From Bacillota bacterium (lineage in GTDB: Bacteria > Bacillota > Clostridia > Lachnospirales > Lachnospiraceae), in contig JAEZOB010000009.1 of the NCBI GenBank assembly GCA_023414355.1, forward strand, positions 372,001 to 436,000: a stretch of 64,000 bases of DNA, given 5' to 3'. The first letter of the stretch is position 1. The number at the start of each line of letters is the position of its first letter. This document shows positions 43,112 to 53,035 of this stretch, in pieces. Under the pieces are notes generated by a model, which was not told where the DNA came from, ran no database searches, and saw only the letters and a program-made list of their open reading frames with translations. The position numbers and the translations under genes are program-made.

Positions 43112-44548
43112 ATGAAAGCATATGAAACCGTCATTGGTCTGGAGGTTCATGTTGAGCTTGCCACCAAGTCAAAAATTTTCTGTGGCTGTACCACACAATT
43201 CGGTGGAGATCCCAACACCCATTGCTGCCCAGTCTGCACGGGTATGCCGGGAACACTTCCGGTACTAAATAAAAAGGTCGTGGAATTTGCCATGGCAGCA
43301 GGTCTTGCCATGAACTGTACGATAACACAGAGATGTAAATTCGATCGGAAGAATTATTTCTATCCAGATCTTCCGAAGGCTTATCAGATCTCCCAGCTTT
43401 ATCTTCCGATTTGTCGGGATGGTGGGATCGAGATCGAGACCGAAGCAGGAAAGAAGACCGTCAGAATCCATGAAATACACATGGAGGAGGATGCCGGTAA
43501 GCTGGTACATGATCCCTGGGAGGATTGTACTCTGGTAGATTATAACCGTTGCGGCGTACCGCTGATAGAGATCGTAAGTGAACCGGATATGCGCTCTGCG
43601 GAGGAGGTAATTGCCTACTTAGATAAGCTAAGACTGATTCTTCAATATCTGGGAGTATCCGATTGTAAGATGCAGGAGGGATCCCTCCGTGCGGACATTA
43701 ACTTATCCATCCGAGAGGTTGGGGCAAAGGAATTCGGTACCAGAACCGAGATGAAGAATATGAACTCCTTCAAGGCAATCGCCAGGGCGATCGAAGGAGA
43801 GAGAAAACGTCAGATTGAGTTAATAGAGGATGGGAAAAAGGTCATCCAGGAAACCAGACGTTGGGATGATAATAAGGACACCAGCTTCGCGATGAGATCC
43901 AAAGAGGATGCCCAGGACTATCGATATTTTCCCGAGCCTGATCTGCCACCGATTGAGATCAGTGATGAGTGGCTCAATTGTATTCAGGAACGTCAGCCGG
44001 AGCTTCGTGATGAGAAGATGGTACGGTATGAGAAAGAATTTGATATTCCCACATATGATGCCTCAATAATCACAGGTTCAAAGCATCTCGCCGATCTCTT
44101 TGAAGAGACCGTAGCTCTTTGCGGTAAACCGAAGGAGGTATCCAACTGGCTAATGGTTGAGACCATGCGTCTTTTAAAGGAGCAGGAGATGGAGCCGGAA
44201 GCAATCAGCTTTGCTCCCGCTCAGCTGGCTGCGTTGATACGGCTCGTGGATGGAAATAAGATCAATCGTACTGTAGCGAAAGAAGTATTTGAGAAAATCT
44301 TCAAGGAGAATGTCGATCCCATACAATATGTGGAGAAGCATGGACTGGGTATGGTTACGGATGACGGACTTTTGCGTACCACAATCGAGAAGATTATTTC
44401 GGAAAGTCCGCAATCCGTAGCTGATTATAAGAGTGGCAAAGCGAAAGCTATGGGATATATTGTTGGGCAGACTATGAAGGAAATGAAGGGAAAAGCGGAT
44501 CCCGGTAAAATAAATCAGCTGGTAAAGGAACTACTGGACAATCTATAA
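43112..44548 (+). CDS. gatB: Asp/Glu-tRNA amidotransferase subunit B
   Basis: 478 residues. YETVIGLEVHVELATKSKIFCGC is the family start. Zinc-binding cysteines occur in CGCTTQFGGDPNTHCCPVC, and EDAGKLVHD lies in the kinase-like active site. A C-terminal helical plus YqeY-like tail contacts tRNA. It activates and amidates Asp-tRNA-Asn and Glu-tRNA-Gln. It is the last gene of the aspS2-gatCAB operon, followed by a terminator. Confidence 0.97.
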   Translation: MKAYETVIGLEVHVELATKSKIFCGCTTQFGGDPNTHCCPVCTGMPGTLPVLNKKVVEFAMAAGLAMNCTITQRCKFDRKNYFYPDLPKAYQISQLYLPICRDGGIEIETEAGKKTVRIHEIHMEEDAGKLVHDPWEDCTLVDYNRCGVPLIEIVSEPDMRSAEEVIAYLDKLRLILQYLGVSDCKMQEGSLRADINLSIREVGAKEFGTRTEMKNMNSFKAIARAIEGERKRQIELIEDGKKVIQETRRWDDNKDTSFAMRSKEDAQDYRYFPEPDLPPIEISDEWLNCIQERQPELRDEKMVRYEKEFDIPTYDASIITGSKHLADLFEETVALCGKPKEVSNWLMVETMRLLKEQEMEPEAISFAPAQLAALIRLVDGNKINRTVAKEVFEKIFKENVDPIQYVEKHGLGMVTDDGLLRTTIEKIISESPQSVADYKSGKAKAMGYIVGQTMKEMKGKADPGKINQLVKELLDNL

Positions 44549-44574
44549 GAGCTCCGAAATATATGAAATGTAAT

Positions 44575-44640
44575 AAACCTCATCTCGACAAATAGGTCTT
44601 TCCTACCAAAAAGCCGTTTCGCTGTCGAAGATGAGGTTTT
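44575..44640 (+). terminator. Terminator after gatB
   Basis: AAACCTCATCT-C-GACA pairs with TGTCGA-AGATGAGGTTT, enclosing a smaller TAGG/CCTA hairpin, followed by TTTTG. It closes the aspS2-gatCAB operon. Confidence 0.8.
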
Positions 44641-44722
44641 GCTGTCATTTTATCATTGTATATCTTTTCTAGATGTCGTATAATTAAAGTAGATAAAATA
44701 CAATACGCTGGAGGGGTATAAG

Positions 44723-45085
44723 ATGGATGAGAGAAGAAGGCAAAAACGAATGCCTGTAACCATGAGTTTAGAAATAACGAATCTCTATAAACAAGATCAT
44801 GAATTAATCAGCGATTTGCATGCTCCGATAGAGGTTTTGAACATTTCGTTGACCGGAATCGGTTTTCGATCAAAGAGTGTTTTGCCAATGGGATATTATT
44901 TTAATGCCAATATCAATCTGGGTTCTGAGGATACCTTACATAGTGTGATACGTATCATACGATCCCAGCCGGACGAAGATTCCACTTATTACGGCTGTGA
45001 GTTTGTAGGTGTTGCATCGATTCTGTCCTATATCTTCGAGGATTATGATCATAAGCTTTCCGAAGAGAAGATATCAATAGGATAA
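44723..45085 (+). CDS. Short PilZ-domain protein
   Basis: 120 residues, essentially a lone PilZ domain. It has basic ERRRQKRMPV at the N-terminus (the RxxxR motif) and LNISLTGIGF (NxSxxG), the two c-di-GMP contact motifs. It has no YcgR N-domain, unlike the protein at 17854. The ribosome site is GGAGGGG. It lies convergent to the FliK-like gene, with which it might share a motility role, but no linkage is proved. Confidence 0.87.
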   Translation: MDERRRQKRMPVTMSLEITNLYKQDHELISDLHAPIEVLNISLTGIGFRSKSVLPMGYYFNANINLGSEDTLHSVIRIIRSQPDEDSTYYGCEFVGVASILSYIFEDYDHKLSEEKISIG

Positions 45086-45170
45086 AGAAGTTGGAGTGAT
45101 ACAAGGCAGAGACAGAGACGGAAGAAAGTATTATATAAAAAAAGGAAATAAAGAAGTGAAATAGAAAGAA

Positions 45171-45250
45171 AGATACACACAGGCTTCTGCCGGACAGACC
45201 GGTGAAGGATGGAGAAGGCATCCGGAAGAAGTTTGTGTGTATCTTTTTTT
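45171..45250. terminator. Bidirectional terminator
   Basis: AGATACACACAGGCTTCT pairs with AGAAG-TTTGTGTGTATCT across an inner branched region, followed by TTTTTT on the + strand and an A run before it. It serves the PilZ gene and the convergent FliK-like gene. Confidence 0.8.
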
Positions 45251-45269
45251 CTATATGGATTAAAAAGTA

Positions 45270-47126
45270 CTATGCTCTGATATCAAAGGTATAACGGGCA
45301 GGACTACTTTCCCCGGCATTTCGTTCGATAAAATCCTTTACAAAATCAGGCTTCTGATAAACGTCCATCACCTCATAGTGAAAGGTATAGCCTCTCTTTT
45401 GTAAGGCTTCACTAAGGGAAGGAACATTACTGGTAAGGATTGATTTTGCGGTTTTCTCTTCAGGGTAGAATTTGGCGTTAACAATCGTATGCTCCAGAGT
45501 GACATGAATGTTTAAAGCACCCAGATTCGGCATATCCAGATGGAGCAGGACGCTTAAGTCTTTTTTTGTCTTTAGCGCTTTTTTATTCGTAAATACATAA
45601 AGCTCGCTTGGGATATCCTGATTCTCTGCCTGTACAGGTAATTGAAGATAAGTAAACATTTGGTTCAAATCCTTCATGAAGCTTAGATTCTCCTGAAGAT
45701 TTTTCACGGGTTCCTGAAACTTCAAGCTTTCTAAGAGCTTTTCTTCTGATTGGCCGAGTAGACGGAAGGCGTCCATATCATCCTGAAGCTTTCTGTATAA
45801 TTCAGATACAGATCCCTTTTGCTCCAATTTCTCCGGTGTAATGGTCCATCTCTGATGGAAGGCTTCCGTAAGTAGCTTAGCATATTCCGGTGACTGAAGG
45901 ATAGCTTTGGAGGCTTCGCTTCCTGCTTTGGGAAGCTGTTCACCAATCAATTTAAGAATTTCTGTAGTAGTCGCGCTACCTTCTGCCAGTTGATCAGCGA
46001 AGTGCGTGCCCTCTGGCAGTTGTCTGATCAACTGTCCGAGATTAGTTTGTTCTGCATCTGTCAGGAATTCCGAAAGCTTCGGAAGAGCTGATGAATTTAA
46101 GGCATCGGGTATATTTGTGACGGAGGGATCTGCTTGTGTAATTGCTTCCGACTCCTTCAGCAGTATCTGTAAGAGAGAATCATTCAGGGAAAGTGCAATA
46201 TTCTGACGGGCTTCAGGTGTCTGGGATAAATTATCGGGGAGTACATTCAAGGCTGTCCCCTGTGCTAAGGTCTGATCGGAAGTTTGAGCATTGGGCTGAG
46301 CGAAAGCCTGAACGGTAGGCTGAGTAGTGGGCTGAGTGGGGCTCTGTTCAACAACTTCGAGCAACGGTAGGGAAAGGTCCTGAGCAACAGACTGCACCAT
46401 CGACTGGAGTGAGGTGGAAGTCGGGACAGAAGGACTGCTAAGGGGAAGTACTGTATTCGTGGCCGCAGATGTTGTAGGGTTCAGACTTACTTCTTTAGTC
46501 GGAACGAAGAGCTCCGAAAGGGACTTCGTAAGGTTCTGTATATCAGTAATCAGCTTACCTGTTCCGTTCTGATAGGCTTCAAATTGACGGATATTGGAGG
46601 AGGTCAGAGGAATACTGTTCTTCAGCATAAGGACAAGGCTCTGAGGAGATGCCTCCCGATTCATAACCGCAGCCTTGATGAGGGTCTGAAGCGTCTGTTT
46701 ATCAATTGGCATCCGATATTTCAATAATTCTGACAAAATAGCTTTATTCCGATCCGTAAGAGGCAGGCCGCTGGCAGTCAATGCCTTAAGTATAGCGGAA
46801 TCAGTGGGAGCAGTATCCTCAGGTAAGAATTTTAGCATCAAACGGTTCCCACTGTCTTCGGAAACCTGAAATCTTGCTTCCTCTCCTATGGCTAGTGGTA
46901 CCTCACCGGAAAGTTTTGCTGTAATGACCTGTTGTCCGGGCTCAAGCCGTATCTTCACTTCATTATAACGAAGATCAAGAACAGTCCCCTTTAGCAGTTG
47001 TCCTTCGTCTAGATCCGGTTTAGCTGAGGATGAGGAGGAGATATCTTTTGCCTGCAAGGCTTTGGACAATGTCCGGTTCTCATCGATAGAACGGGATATC
47101 CCGGCTTTATTTGAATTGATTTCCAT
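45270..47126 (-). CDS. FliK-like hook-length control family protein (orphan)
   Basis: 618 residues. The N-terminal ~110 residues form a beta-rich domain (GTVLDLRYNEVKIRLEPGQQVITAKLSG). The middle has a long Pro/Thr/Gln/Ser-rich stretch, and the C-terminal ~130 residues (LYVFTNKKALKTKKDLSVLLHLDMPNLGALNIHVTLEHTIVNAKFY) resemble the Flg_hook domain of FliK. FliK measures the flagellar hook and switches export specificity. No other flagellar genes are adjacent, so it may be a distant paralogue. ATG 47126 with GGAG is preferred to the overlapping ATG 47138. Confidence 0.65.
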   Translation of the reverse strand: MEINSNKAGISRSIDENRTLSKALQAKDISSSSSAKPDLDEGQLLKGTVLDLRYNEVKIRLEPGQQVITAKLSGEVPLAIGEEARFQVSEDSGNRLMLKFLPEDTAPTDSAILKALTASGLPLTDRNKAILSELLKYRMPIDKQTLQTLIKAAVMNREASPQSLVLMLKNSIPLTSSNIRQFEAYQNGTGKLITDIQNLTKSLSELFVPTKEVSLNPTTSAATNTVLPLSSPSVPTSTSLQSMVQSVAQDLSLPLLEVVEQSPTQPTTQPTVQAFAQPNAQTSDQTLAQGTALNVLPDNLSQTPEARQNIALSLNDSLLQILLKESEAITQADPSVTNIPDALNSSALPKLSEFLTDAEQTNLGQLIRQLPEGTHFADQLAEGSATTTEILKLIGEQLPKAGSEASKAILQSPEYAKLLTEAFHQRWTITPEKLEQKGSVSELYRKLQDDMDAFRLLGQSEEKLLESLKFQEPVKNLQENLSFMKDLNQMFTYLQLPVQAENQDIPSELYVFTNKKALKTKKDLSVLLHLDMPNLGALNIHVTLEHTIVNAKFYPEEKTAKSILTSNVPSLSEALQKRGYTFHYEVMDVYQKPDFVKDFIERNAGESSPARYTFDIRA

Positions 47127-47331
47127 GATAATCTCCATTCCTGTACAGTATTTATGTACATATTGAAAGATGTAAAGTCATATATAAGCCTACATTAGGC
47201 TCTTATCATAACAAAGTATATCTATTATATCGTCTGACATACCATAATAAATTATATCAGAAACTTGATATCCAACTCTATTAAAGGTATAATAACACCA
47301 GATTGAAAAATAGGAAAGCATGAGGTATATT

Positions 47332-48087
47332 ATGCAGGAAATGCAGATCGATCAATGTCCTTACTGTCATAGCACAAATATTGGGATTGGATACCAGTTG
47401 GGGTACGGACAGATTTTTGCTGACATCTACGCATATTCCTCGACGCGGGACTGCTCAACAGTCGAACATATTCTATGCAAAGAATGTGGCAATATTCTTC
47501 GTTCCAGAGTCGTGAAACCTGAGGTGTTTCACTCGTACAGTACGGCCAGACAGGAAGAACTGAAAGAATATATCGAAAGTTACGGCATTCTGCTTTGCAA
47601 CAGTAATGATGAGCTGCCGTCTTTGTGCAGCCTTGGTTACAGTATGGAAAACATCATCGGGCTGATTGAGCTTCATCAGGTGTATTACTGCAAAGCGTAC
47701 AAAAAGAGATCAACATATCTTTCGATCAGGGCATATCAGCTGCTGGTAAGGTGTAAGAATAAGAAAGAATTATATCCGGAAGCAGCAGTAATCTATCATG
47801 AGATAAAGAAACAGGAATGTATCGATAAGGATGAATTAAAACAGAGAATGAAAATGGATAAGAAATGCTATGACAAAGCCTTTGACTTCCTACTAGAGAA
47901 CTTGTATATTACTGCCTATGCCGGAAAGAGAATCAATGCCAACTGGTATTCTTACCTTTACTGCACAACAGAGCAATGGAGCAGAGAGGTTGCGGGTCTG
48001 CACTTTAGCGGAGATTCTAGAGAAGCTCTATGGAAGCTTGTCGGACATAATATGAATGAAAAACAATATGAAGCTTTCCTAAAGTAA
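47332..48087 (+). CDS. Zinc-ribbon protein of unknown function
   Basis: 251 residues. A split zinc ribbon at the N-terminus (CPYCHS at about residue 10 and CKECGN at about residue 48) is followed by a helical region. A middle segment, ELYPEAAVIYHEIKKQECIDKDELKQRMKMDKKCYDKAFDFLLENLYITAYAG, looks like a winged helix. The C-terminal LHFSGDSREALWKLVGHNMNEKQYEAFLK is compact and charged. The layout suggests a nucleic-acid-binding protein, but I do not recognise a family. ATG 47332 follows GAGG at 6 bases. It is followed by its own terminator. Confidence 0.7.
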   Translation: MQEMQIDQCPYCHSTNIGIGYQLGYGQIFADIYAYSSTRDCSTVEHILCKECGNILRSRVVKPEVFHSYSTARQEELKEYIESYGILLCNSNDELPSLCSLGYSMENIIGLIELHQVYYCKAYKKRSTYLSIRAYQLLVRCKNKKELYPEAAVIYHEIKKQECIDKDELKQRMKMDKKCYDKAFDFLLENLYITAYAGKRINANWYSYLYCTTEQWSREVAGLHFSGDSREALWKLVGHNMNEKQYEAFLK

Positions 48088-48169
48088 TTATTTCACGGAA
48101 TAGAGTTTAACGAAAACAATCGCATGGGATGACTAGGCACTTAATTTAATTAAGTGCAAATGCACTATC

Positions 48170-48191
48170 ACCTTATTAAGTAAGGTTTTTT
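48170..48191 (+). terminator. Terminator after the zinc-ribbon gene
   Basis: ACCTTA-TTAAG-TAAGGT followed by a T run. A perfect inverted repeat GCACTTAATT...AATTAAGTGC (48137-48157) lies just before it. Confidence 0.75.
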
Positions 48192-48244
48192 CTCTTAAAT
48201 ATTTAAAAAATTAATTAAAATAATATTTTTTCTTATAAATATGC

Positions 48245-48337
48245 TTGCAATGTGAAAAATTATGTATTATAATCAACGCAATAAAACGAAGGCGTTTTTA
48301 GACTCATCAAAGGATTGGTCTAAGAGCGCTATTTTTT
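48245..48337 (+). promoter_or_regulatory. gltB promoter with immediate attenuator
   Basis: TTGCAA (48245-48250), 17 bases, TATAAT (48268-48273), giving a start near 48280. The transcript can form the hairpin AAAAC-[GAAGGC]-GTTTT (48283-48298) or a 12-bp terminator GCGTTTTTAGAC (48292-48303)/GTCTAAGAGCGC (48318-48329) followed by TATTTTTT. The two share bases 48292-48298 and cannot coexist. About 105 bases then lead to gltB. It has the same design as at glnA and aspS2. The gap from 48088 holds the preceding terminator and this region only. Confidence 0.78.
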
Positions 48338-48442
48338 ACGTCTTTTATTGTATAGCCGATGGCTGTTACGATACAAAGTCATAAGTCTGGATCATAGTAA
48401 GGTTAATATTAAAAGTATGATAGAAAAGGAAGAGGATCAGGT

Positions 48443-51400
48443 ATGAAGCAGAACGTTAGAGAGGAAATCAATTGTGTTCCCCAGGGACTATATGACCCCC
48501 GCTTTGAGCATGATAACTGCGGTATCGGGGCAGTAGTGCATATGAAGGGAAAGCAGACCCATTCAACAGTGGAAAACGCTTTGAAAATCGTTGAGAATTT
48601 GGAGCACCGTGCCGGTAAGGATGCGACAGGAGAAACAGGTGACGGTGTAGGAATTCTTCTTCAGATTTCCCATAAGTTCTTCGCTAAGGTTGCCAAGCCT
48701 TTGGGAATAGAACTGGGAGCAGAACGTGATTACGGTGTGGGAATGTTCTTCTTTCCTCAGGATGAACTCAGCCGCAATCAGGCAAAAAAGATGTTCGAGA
48801 TTATTGTGGAAAAAGAAGGCATGAAGTTCCTTGGTTGGAGAGAAGCACCGATCAAGCCCTCTTATCTCGGAGAAAGAGCAGTGGAGTGTATGCCCTGTAT
48901 CCTGCAGTGCTTTATTAAGAGACCCGCGAATACTGCCAAGGGCCTTGACTTTGACCGTAAGCTTTTTATCGCCAGAAGAATATTTGAACAGAGCAATGAC
49001 AATACCTATGTGGTATCCTTGTCCAGCCGTACCATTGTATATAAAGGGATGTTCCTGGTGAAGCAGCTTCGCCTTTTCTTTGAAGATCTTCAGGATACGG
49101 CATATGAGAGTGCAATCGCAATTGTTCACTCCAGATTCTCCACCAATACGAATCCCAGCTGGCAGAGAGCCCATCCGAACCGTCTGATTGTACACAACGG
49201 TGAGATTAATACCATCCGTGGTAATGCAGATAAAATGCTTGCAAGAGAAGAGACTATGGAATCCGAGCATTTGAAAGGGGAGCTTCATAAAGTACTCCCT
49301 GTAGTAAATATTGAAGGTTCTGATTCGGCAATGCTTGATAACACCCTGGAATTCCTGGTAATGAGCGGCATGGAGCTTCCGTTGGCTGTTATGATCACCA
49401 TTCCGGAGCCCTGGAGCAATAATTCGGCGATCAGCAGGGAAAAAGCTGATTTCTACCAGTACTATGCGACCATGATGGAGCCCTGGGATGGTCCGGCCTC
49501 CATTCTGTTCTCTGATGGAGATTTGATGGGTGCAGTCCTTGACCGTAACGGTCTCCGCCCTTCCAGATACTATATTACCGAGGATGATTATCTGATCCTT
49601 TCCTCTGAGGTCGGTGTTCTTGACATACCTGCAGAGAAGATTGTTAAGAAAGAAAGACTCCGTCCCGGCAAGATGCTCTTAGTGGATACTGTAAAGGGGT
49701 GTCTCGTCGATGATGAGGATTTGAAGAATAGCTATGCGAAACGCCGCCCTTACGGCGAATGGTTGGATTCTAATTTAATCAAGCTGAAGGACATCCATAT
49801 TCCTAATAAGAAGGTGGTAGAATATAGCGAGGAAGAGCTTGCAAGACTGCAGAAGGCCTTTGGCTATACCTATGAAGATTTTAAGACGACTATTCTACCT
49901 ATGGCAACCACAGGTCAGGAGGCAGTTGCAGCCATGGGTGCAGATTCTCCGCTACCCGTTCTGTCCAAGAATAATCCTCCTTTGTTCTCCTATTTCAAGC
50001 AGCTGTTTGCACAGGTAACCAATCCTCCGATTGATGCAATCCGTGAGGAAATCGTAACAGCGACTTCGGTTTATATCGGAGAAGACGGAAATATCCTGGA
50101 GGAGAAAGCAGAGAACTGTAAGGTTCTTAAAATCAATAATCCCATCTTAACCAATACGGACTTATTAAAAATTAAATATATGAAGAAGCCCGGTTTTAAT
50201 GTGGAAGTGCTTCCGATGATTTATTATAAGAATACCTCTCTGGAGAAGGCAATTGATCATCTCTGTCTGGAAGCAGACCGTTCCTACAAAGAGGGTGCGA
50301 ATGTCCTGATTTTATCTGACCGCGGTGTGGATGAGAATCATGTGGCTATTCCTTCTCTCTTGGCGGTATCAGCACTACAGCAGCATCTGGTACGTACCAA
50401 GAAGAGAACCGCTCTGGCAATGATCGTGGAAAGCGCGGAGCCCAGAGATGTGCATCATTTCGCCTGCCTGCTCGGCTACGGTGCCTGTGCCGTCAATCCC
50501 TACCTGGCGCAGGAAACGATCCGCCAGCTGATCAGCAGCAATATGCTGGATAAGGATTATTATGCGGCTGTGGATGATTATAATCATGCGGTGTTAAAGA
50601 GCATTATCAAGATTGCTTCCAAGATGGGTATCTCCACAATCCAGTCCTATCAGGGCTCCAAGATATTCGAAGCAATTGGTATCAGCAAGGAAGTAATCAA
50701 TAAATACTTTACCGGAACCGTAAGCCGTATTGAAGGAATTACCTTAAAGGAGATGGAGCGTCAGGTGGATGCCCTGCATTCCAAAGCCTTTGATCCGCTG
50801 GGCTTGAATCTTGATTTAAGCCTGGATAGTGACGGTTCTCATAAGCTTCGAAGTAATAAGGAGGAGCATCTTTATAATCCGAAGACCATCCATCTGCTTC
50901 AACAGTCCACAAGGACCGGCAGCTACGAGATGTTCAAGGAATACTCCAAGGAAATGACCGCAGAGCAGGAAAAGGTGAATCTACGTGGTTTACTGGATAT
51001 GAAATACTCGGAAAAGGAAATTGACTTAAGTGAGGTGGAGAGTGTTGACTCTATCGTGAAACGGTTTAAGACCGGTGCAATGTCCTACGGTTCCATCTCT
51101 CAGGAAGCACATGAGGCTTTGGCAATCGCTATGAACCGTCTGGGCGGCAAGTCCAACAGCGGTGAAGGCGGAGAAAGTCTGGAACGCTTGAAGCTCGGAG
51201 AGGACGGTCTGAACAAATGCTCAGCCATTAAGCAGGTGGCTTCCGGACGATTTGGCGTTACCAGCGAATACTTAGTCAGCGCAAAGGAAATCCAGATTAA
51301 GATGGCGCAGGGTGCAAAGCCCGGCGAGGGCGGACAGCTTCCGGCAGAGAAGGTATATCCCTGGATTGCCAAGACCAGACATTCAACACCTGGCGTGGGA

Positions 51401-53002
51401 TTGATCTCACCACCGCCCCATCACGATATTTATTCCATCGAGGATTTGGCTCAGTTAATTTATGATTTAAAGAATGCAAATAAGGATGCAAGGATTTCCG
51501 TAAAACTTGTATCCGAAGCAGGTGTTGGTACAATTGCAGCCGGCGTTGCTAAGGCGGGTGCGGGAGTTATCCTGATCTCCGGCTATGACGGTGGAACCGG
51601 TGCAGCTCCGAGAACCTCCATCTACAATGCGGGACTTCCTTGGGAGCTTGGACTCGCAGAAACCCATCAGACATTGATCATGAACGGACTGAGATCTAAG
51701 GTAGTGATTGAAACGGACGGTAAATTACTGACCGGACGTGATGTGGCTGTCGCAGCATTACTTGGTGCGGAGGAATTCGGTTTTGCAACTGCTCCGCTGG
51801 TAACCTTGGGTTGCGTTATGATGCGCGTATGTAACCTGGATACCTGCCCTGTTGGTGTAGCGACTCAAAATCCTGAGCTTCGTAAGAGATTTATGGGTAA
51901 ACCGGAATATGTGGAAAATTTCATGCGCTTCGTAGCAGAGGAGCTTCGTGAATACATGGCAAAGCTCGGCTTTAGAACTGTCGATGAGATGGTAGGACGT
52001 ACCGATCTGCTTATGGTTAAGGATACTGCAGGGAAGGACGAAAGAGCTAAGACTGTTAATTTAAAGGCAATCATAAATAATCCGTTTGTGGAAGCCGGCG
52101 AAGCATTTCATTATGATCCCTCTCAGATCTTTGATTTCGGACTTAAGAATACCATGGATGAGAAGGTACTCCTAAAGAAGTTCAAGGTATCAGAAAAGCA
52201 TACGCAGAAGCTTAAGGTAAACGTAACCAATACGGACCGTACCTTCGGTACCATCCTTGGTTCCGAAATTACCAGAAAGCATGGAACCGCATTGAAGGAG
52301 GATACTTATGTAATTGAAGCGCAGGGCAGCGGCGGTCAGAGCTTCGGAGCTTTCATACCGAAGGGACTCACTATTGAGCTGGAGGGTGACAGCAACGATT
52401 ACTTCGGTAAAGGCTTATCCGGCGGTAAGTTGGTGGCATTCCCTCCGAAATCCAGCAGCTTCAAGGCAGATGAGAACATCATCATCGGAAATGTGGCTCT
52501 GTATGGTGCGACCAGCGGAAAGGCTTTCGTCTGCGGTGTGGCCGGAGAACGCTTCTGCGTACGTAACTCTGGTGCAATTGCAGTGGTGGAAGGTGTTGGT
52601 GATCATGGCTGCGAATATATGACAGGCGGCAGAGTTGCGGTACTTGGTAAAACCGGAAAGAATTTTGCAGCCGGAATGAGCGGTGGTATCGCTTATGTAC
52701 TGGACGAAGACAACGATTTATATAAGAGACTGAATAAAGGAATGGTAACCTTTGAAGCTGTGACAGAGAAGTATGATGTCCTGGAATTAAAGGATATGAT
52801 CACGGAGCATGTGAAGTTTACGAATTCCGCAAAGGGGAAAGAAATCCTGGAGAACTTTGCCGATTATCTTCCGAAGTTTAAGAAAATCATTCCTCATGAT
52901 TATAGAAGAATGCAACAGACTATCCTTCAGATGGAGGAAAAGGGACTGAGCAGCGAACAGGCACAAATTGAAGCCTTCTTCGCAAACATGAAAGATAAGT
53001 AA
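48443..53002 (+). CDS. gltB: Glutamate synthase large subunit
   Basis: 1519 residues, full length. It makes glutamate from glutamine and 2-oxoglutarate. A short propeptide precedes the catalytic Cys26 in HDNCGIGAVVH, the N-terminal glutamine amidotransferase nucleophile. The FMN-binding synthase domain includes KFKTGAMSYGSISQEAHEALA and GGKSNSGEGGE. The 3Fe-4S cysteines are in CVMMRVCNLDTCPVGVATQ. The C-terminal beta-helix carries the repeated G-rich pattern (YMTGGRVAVLGKTGKNFAAGMSGG). It is followed by gltD and preceded by an attenuator. Confidence 0.98.
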   Translation: MKQNVREEINCVPQGLYDPRFEHDNCGIGAVVHMKGKQTHSTVENALKIVENLEHRAGKDATGETGDGVGILLQISHKFFAKVAKPLGIELGAERDYGVGMFFFPQDELSRNQAKKMFEIIVEKEGMKFLGWREAPIKPSYLGERAVECMPCILQCFIKRPANTAKGLDFDRKLFIARRIFEQSNDNTYVVSLSSRTIVYKGMFLVKQLRLFFEDLQDTAYESAIAIVHSRFSTNTNPSWQRAHPNRLIVHNGEINTIRGNADKMLAREETMESEHLKGELHKVLPVVNIEGSDSAMLDNTLEFLVMSGMELPLAVMITIPEPWSNNSAISREKADFYQYYATMMEPWDGPASILFSDGDLMGAVLDRNGLRPSRYYITEDDYLILSSEVGVLDIPAEKIVKKERLRPGKMLLVDTVKGCLVDDEDLKNSYAKRRPYGEWLDSNLIKLKDIHIPNKKVVEYSEEELARLQKAFGYTYEDFKTTILPMATTGQEAVAAMGADSPLPVLSKNNPPLFSYFKQLFAQVTNPPIDAIREEIVTATSVYIGEDGNILEEKAENCKVLKINNPILTNTDLLKIKYMKKPGFNVEVLPMIYYKNTSLEKAIDHLCLEADRSYKEGANVLILSDRGVDENHVAIPSLLAVSALQQHLVRTKKRTALAMIVESAEPRDVHHFACLLGYGACAVNPYLAQETIRQLISSNMLDKDYYAAVDDYNHAVLKSIIKIASKMGISTIQSYQGSKIFEAIGISKEVINKYFTGTVSRIEGITLKEMERQVDALHSKAFDPLGLNLDLSLDSDGSHKLRSNKEEHLYNPKTIHLLQQSTRTGSYEMFKEYSKEMTAEQEKVNLRGLLDMKYSEKEIDLSEVESVDSIVKRFKTGAMSYGSISQEAHEALAIAMNRLGGKSNSGEGGESLERLKLGEDGLNKCSAIKQVASGRFGVTSEYLVSAKEIQIKMAQGAKPGEGGQLPAEKVYPWIAKTRHSTPGVGLISPPPHHDIYSIEDLAQLIYDLKNANKDARISVKLVSEAGVGTIAAGVAKAGAGVILISGYDGGTGAAPRTSIYNAGLPWELGLAETHQTLIMNGLRSKVVIETDGKLLTGRDVAVAALLGAEEFGFATAPLVTLGCVMMRVCNLDTCPVGVATQNPELRKRFMGKPEYVENFMRFVAEELREYMAKLGFRTVDEMVGRTDLLMVKDTAGKDERAKTVNLKAIINNPFVEAGEAFHYDPSQIFDFGLKNTMDEKVLLKKFKVSEKHTQKLKVNVTNTDRTFGTILGSEITRKHGTALKEDTYVIEAQGSGGQSFGAFIPKGLTIELEGDSNDYFGKGLSGGKLVAFPPKSSSFKADENIIIGNVALYGATSGKAFVCGVAGERFCVRNSGAIAVVEGVGDHGCEYMTGGRVAVLGKTGKNFAAGMSGGIAYVLDEDNDLYKRLNKGMVTFEAVTEKYDVLELKDMITEHVKFTNSAKGKEILENFADYLPKFKKIIPHDYRRMQQTILQMEEKGLSSEQAQIEAFFANMKDK

Positions 53003-53035
53003 GGAGGAAAGTGAAAGATAAATCTTTCGCTCATA

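Noticed and set aside
48563..49288. 241-codon open frame on the minus strand opposite gltB
   Set aside because: It is antisense to conserved GltB sequence, lacks an upstream ribosome site and has no recognisable domain.
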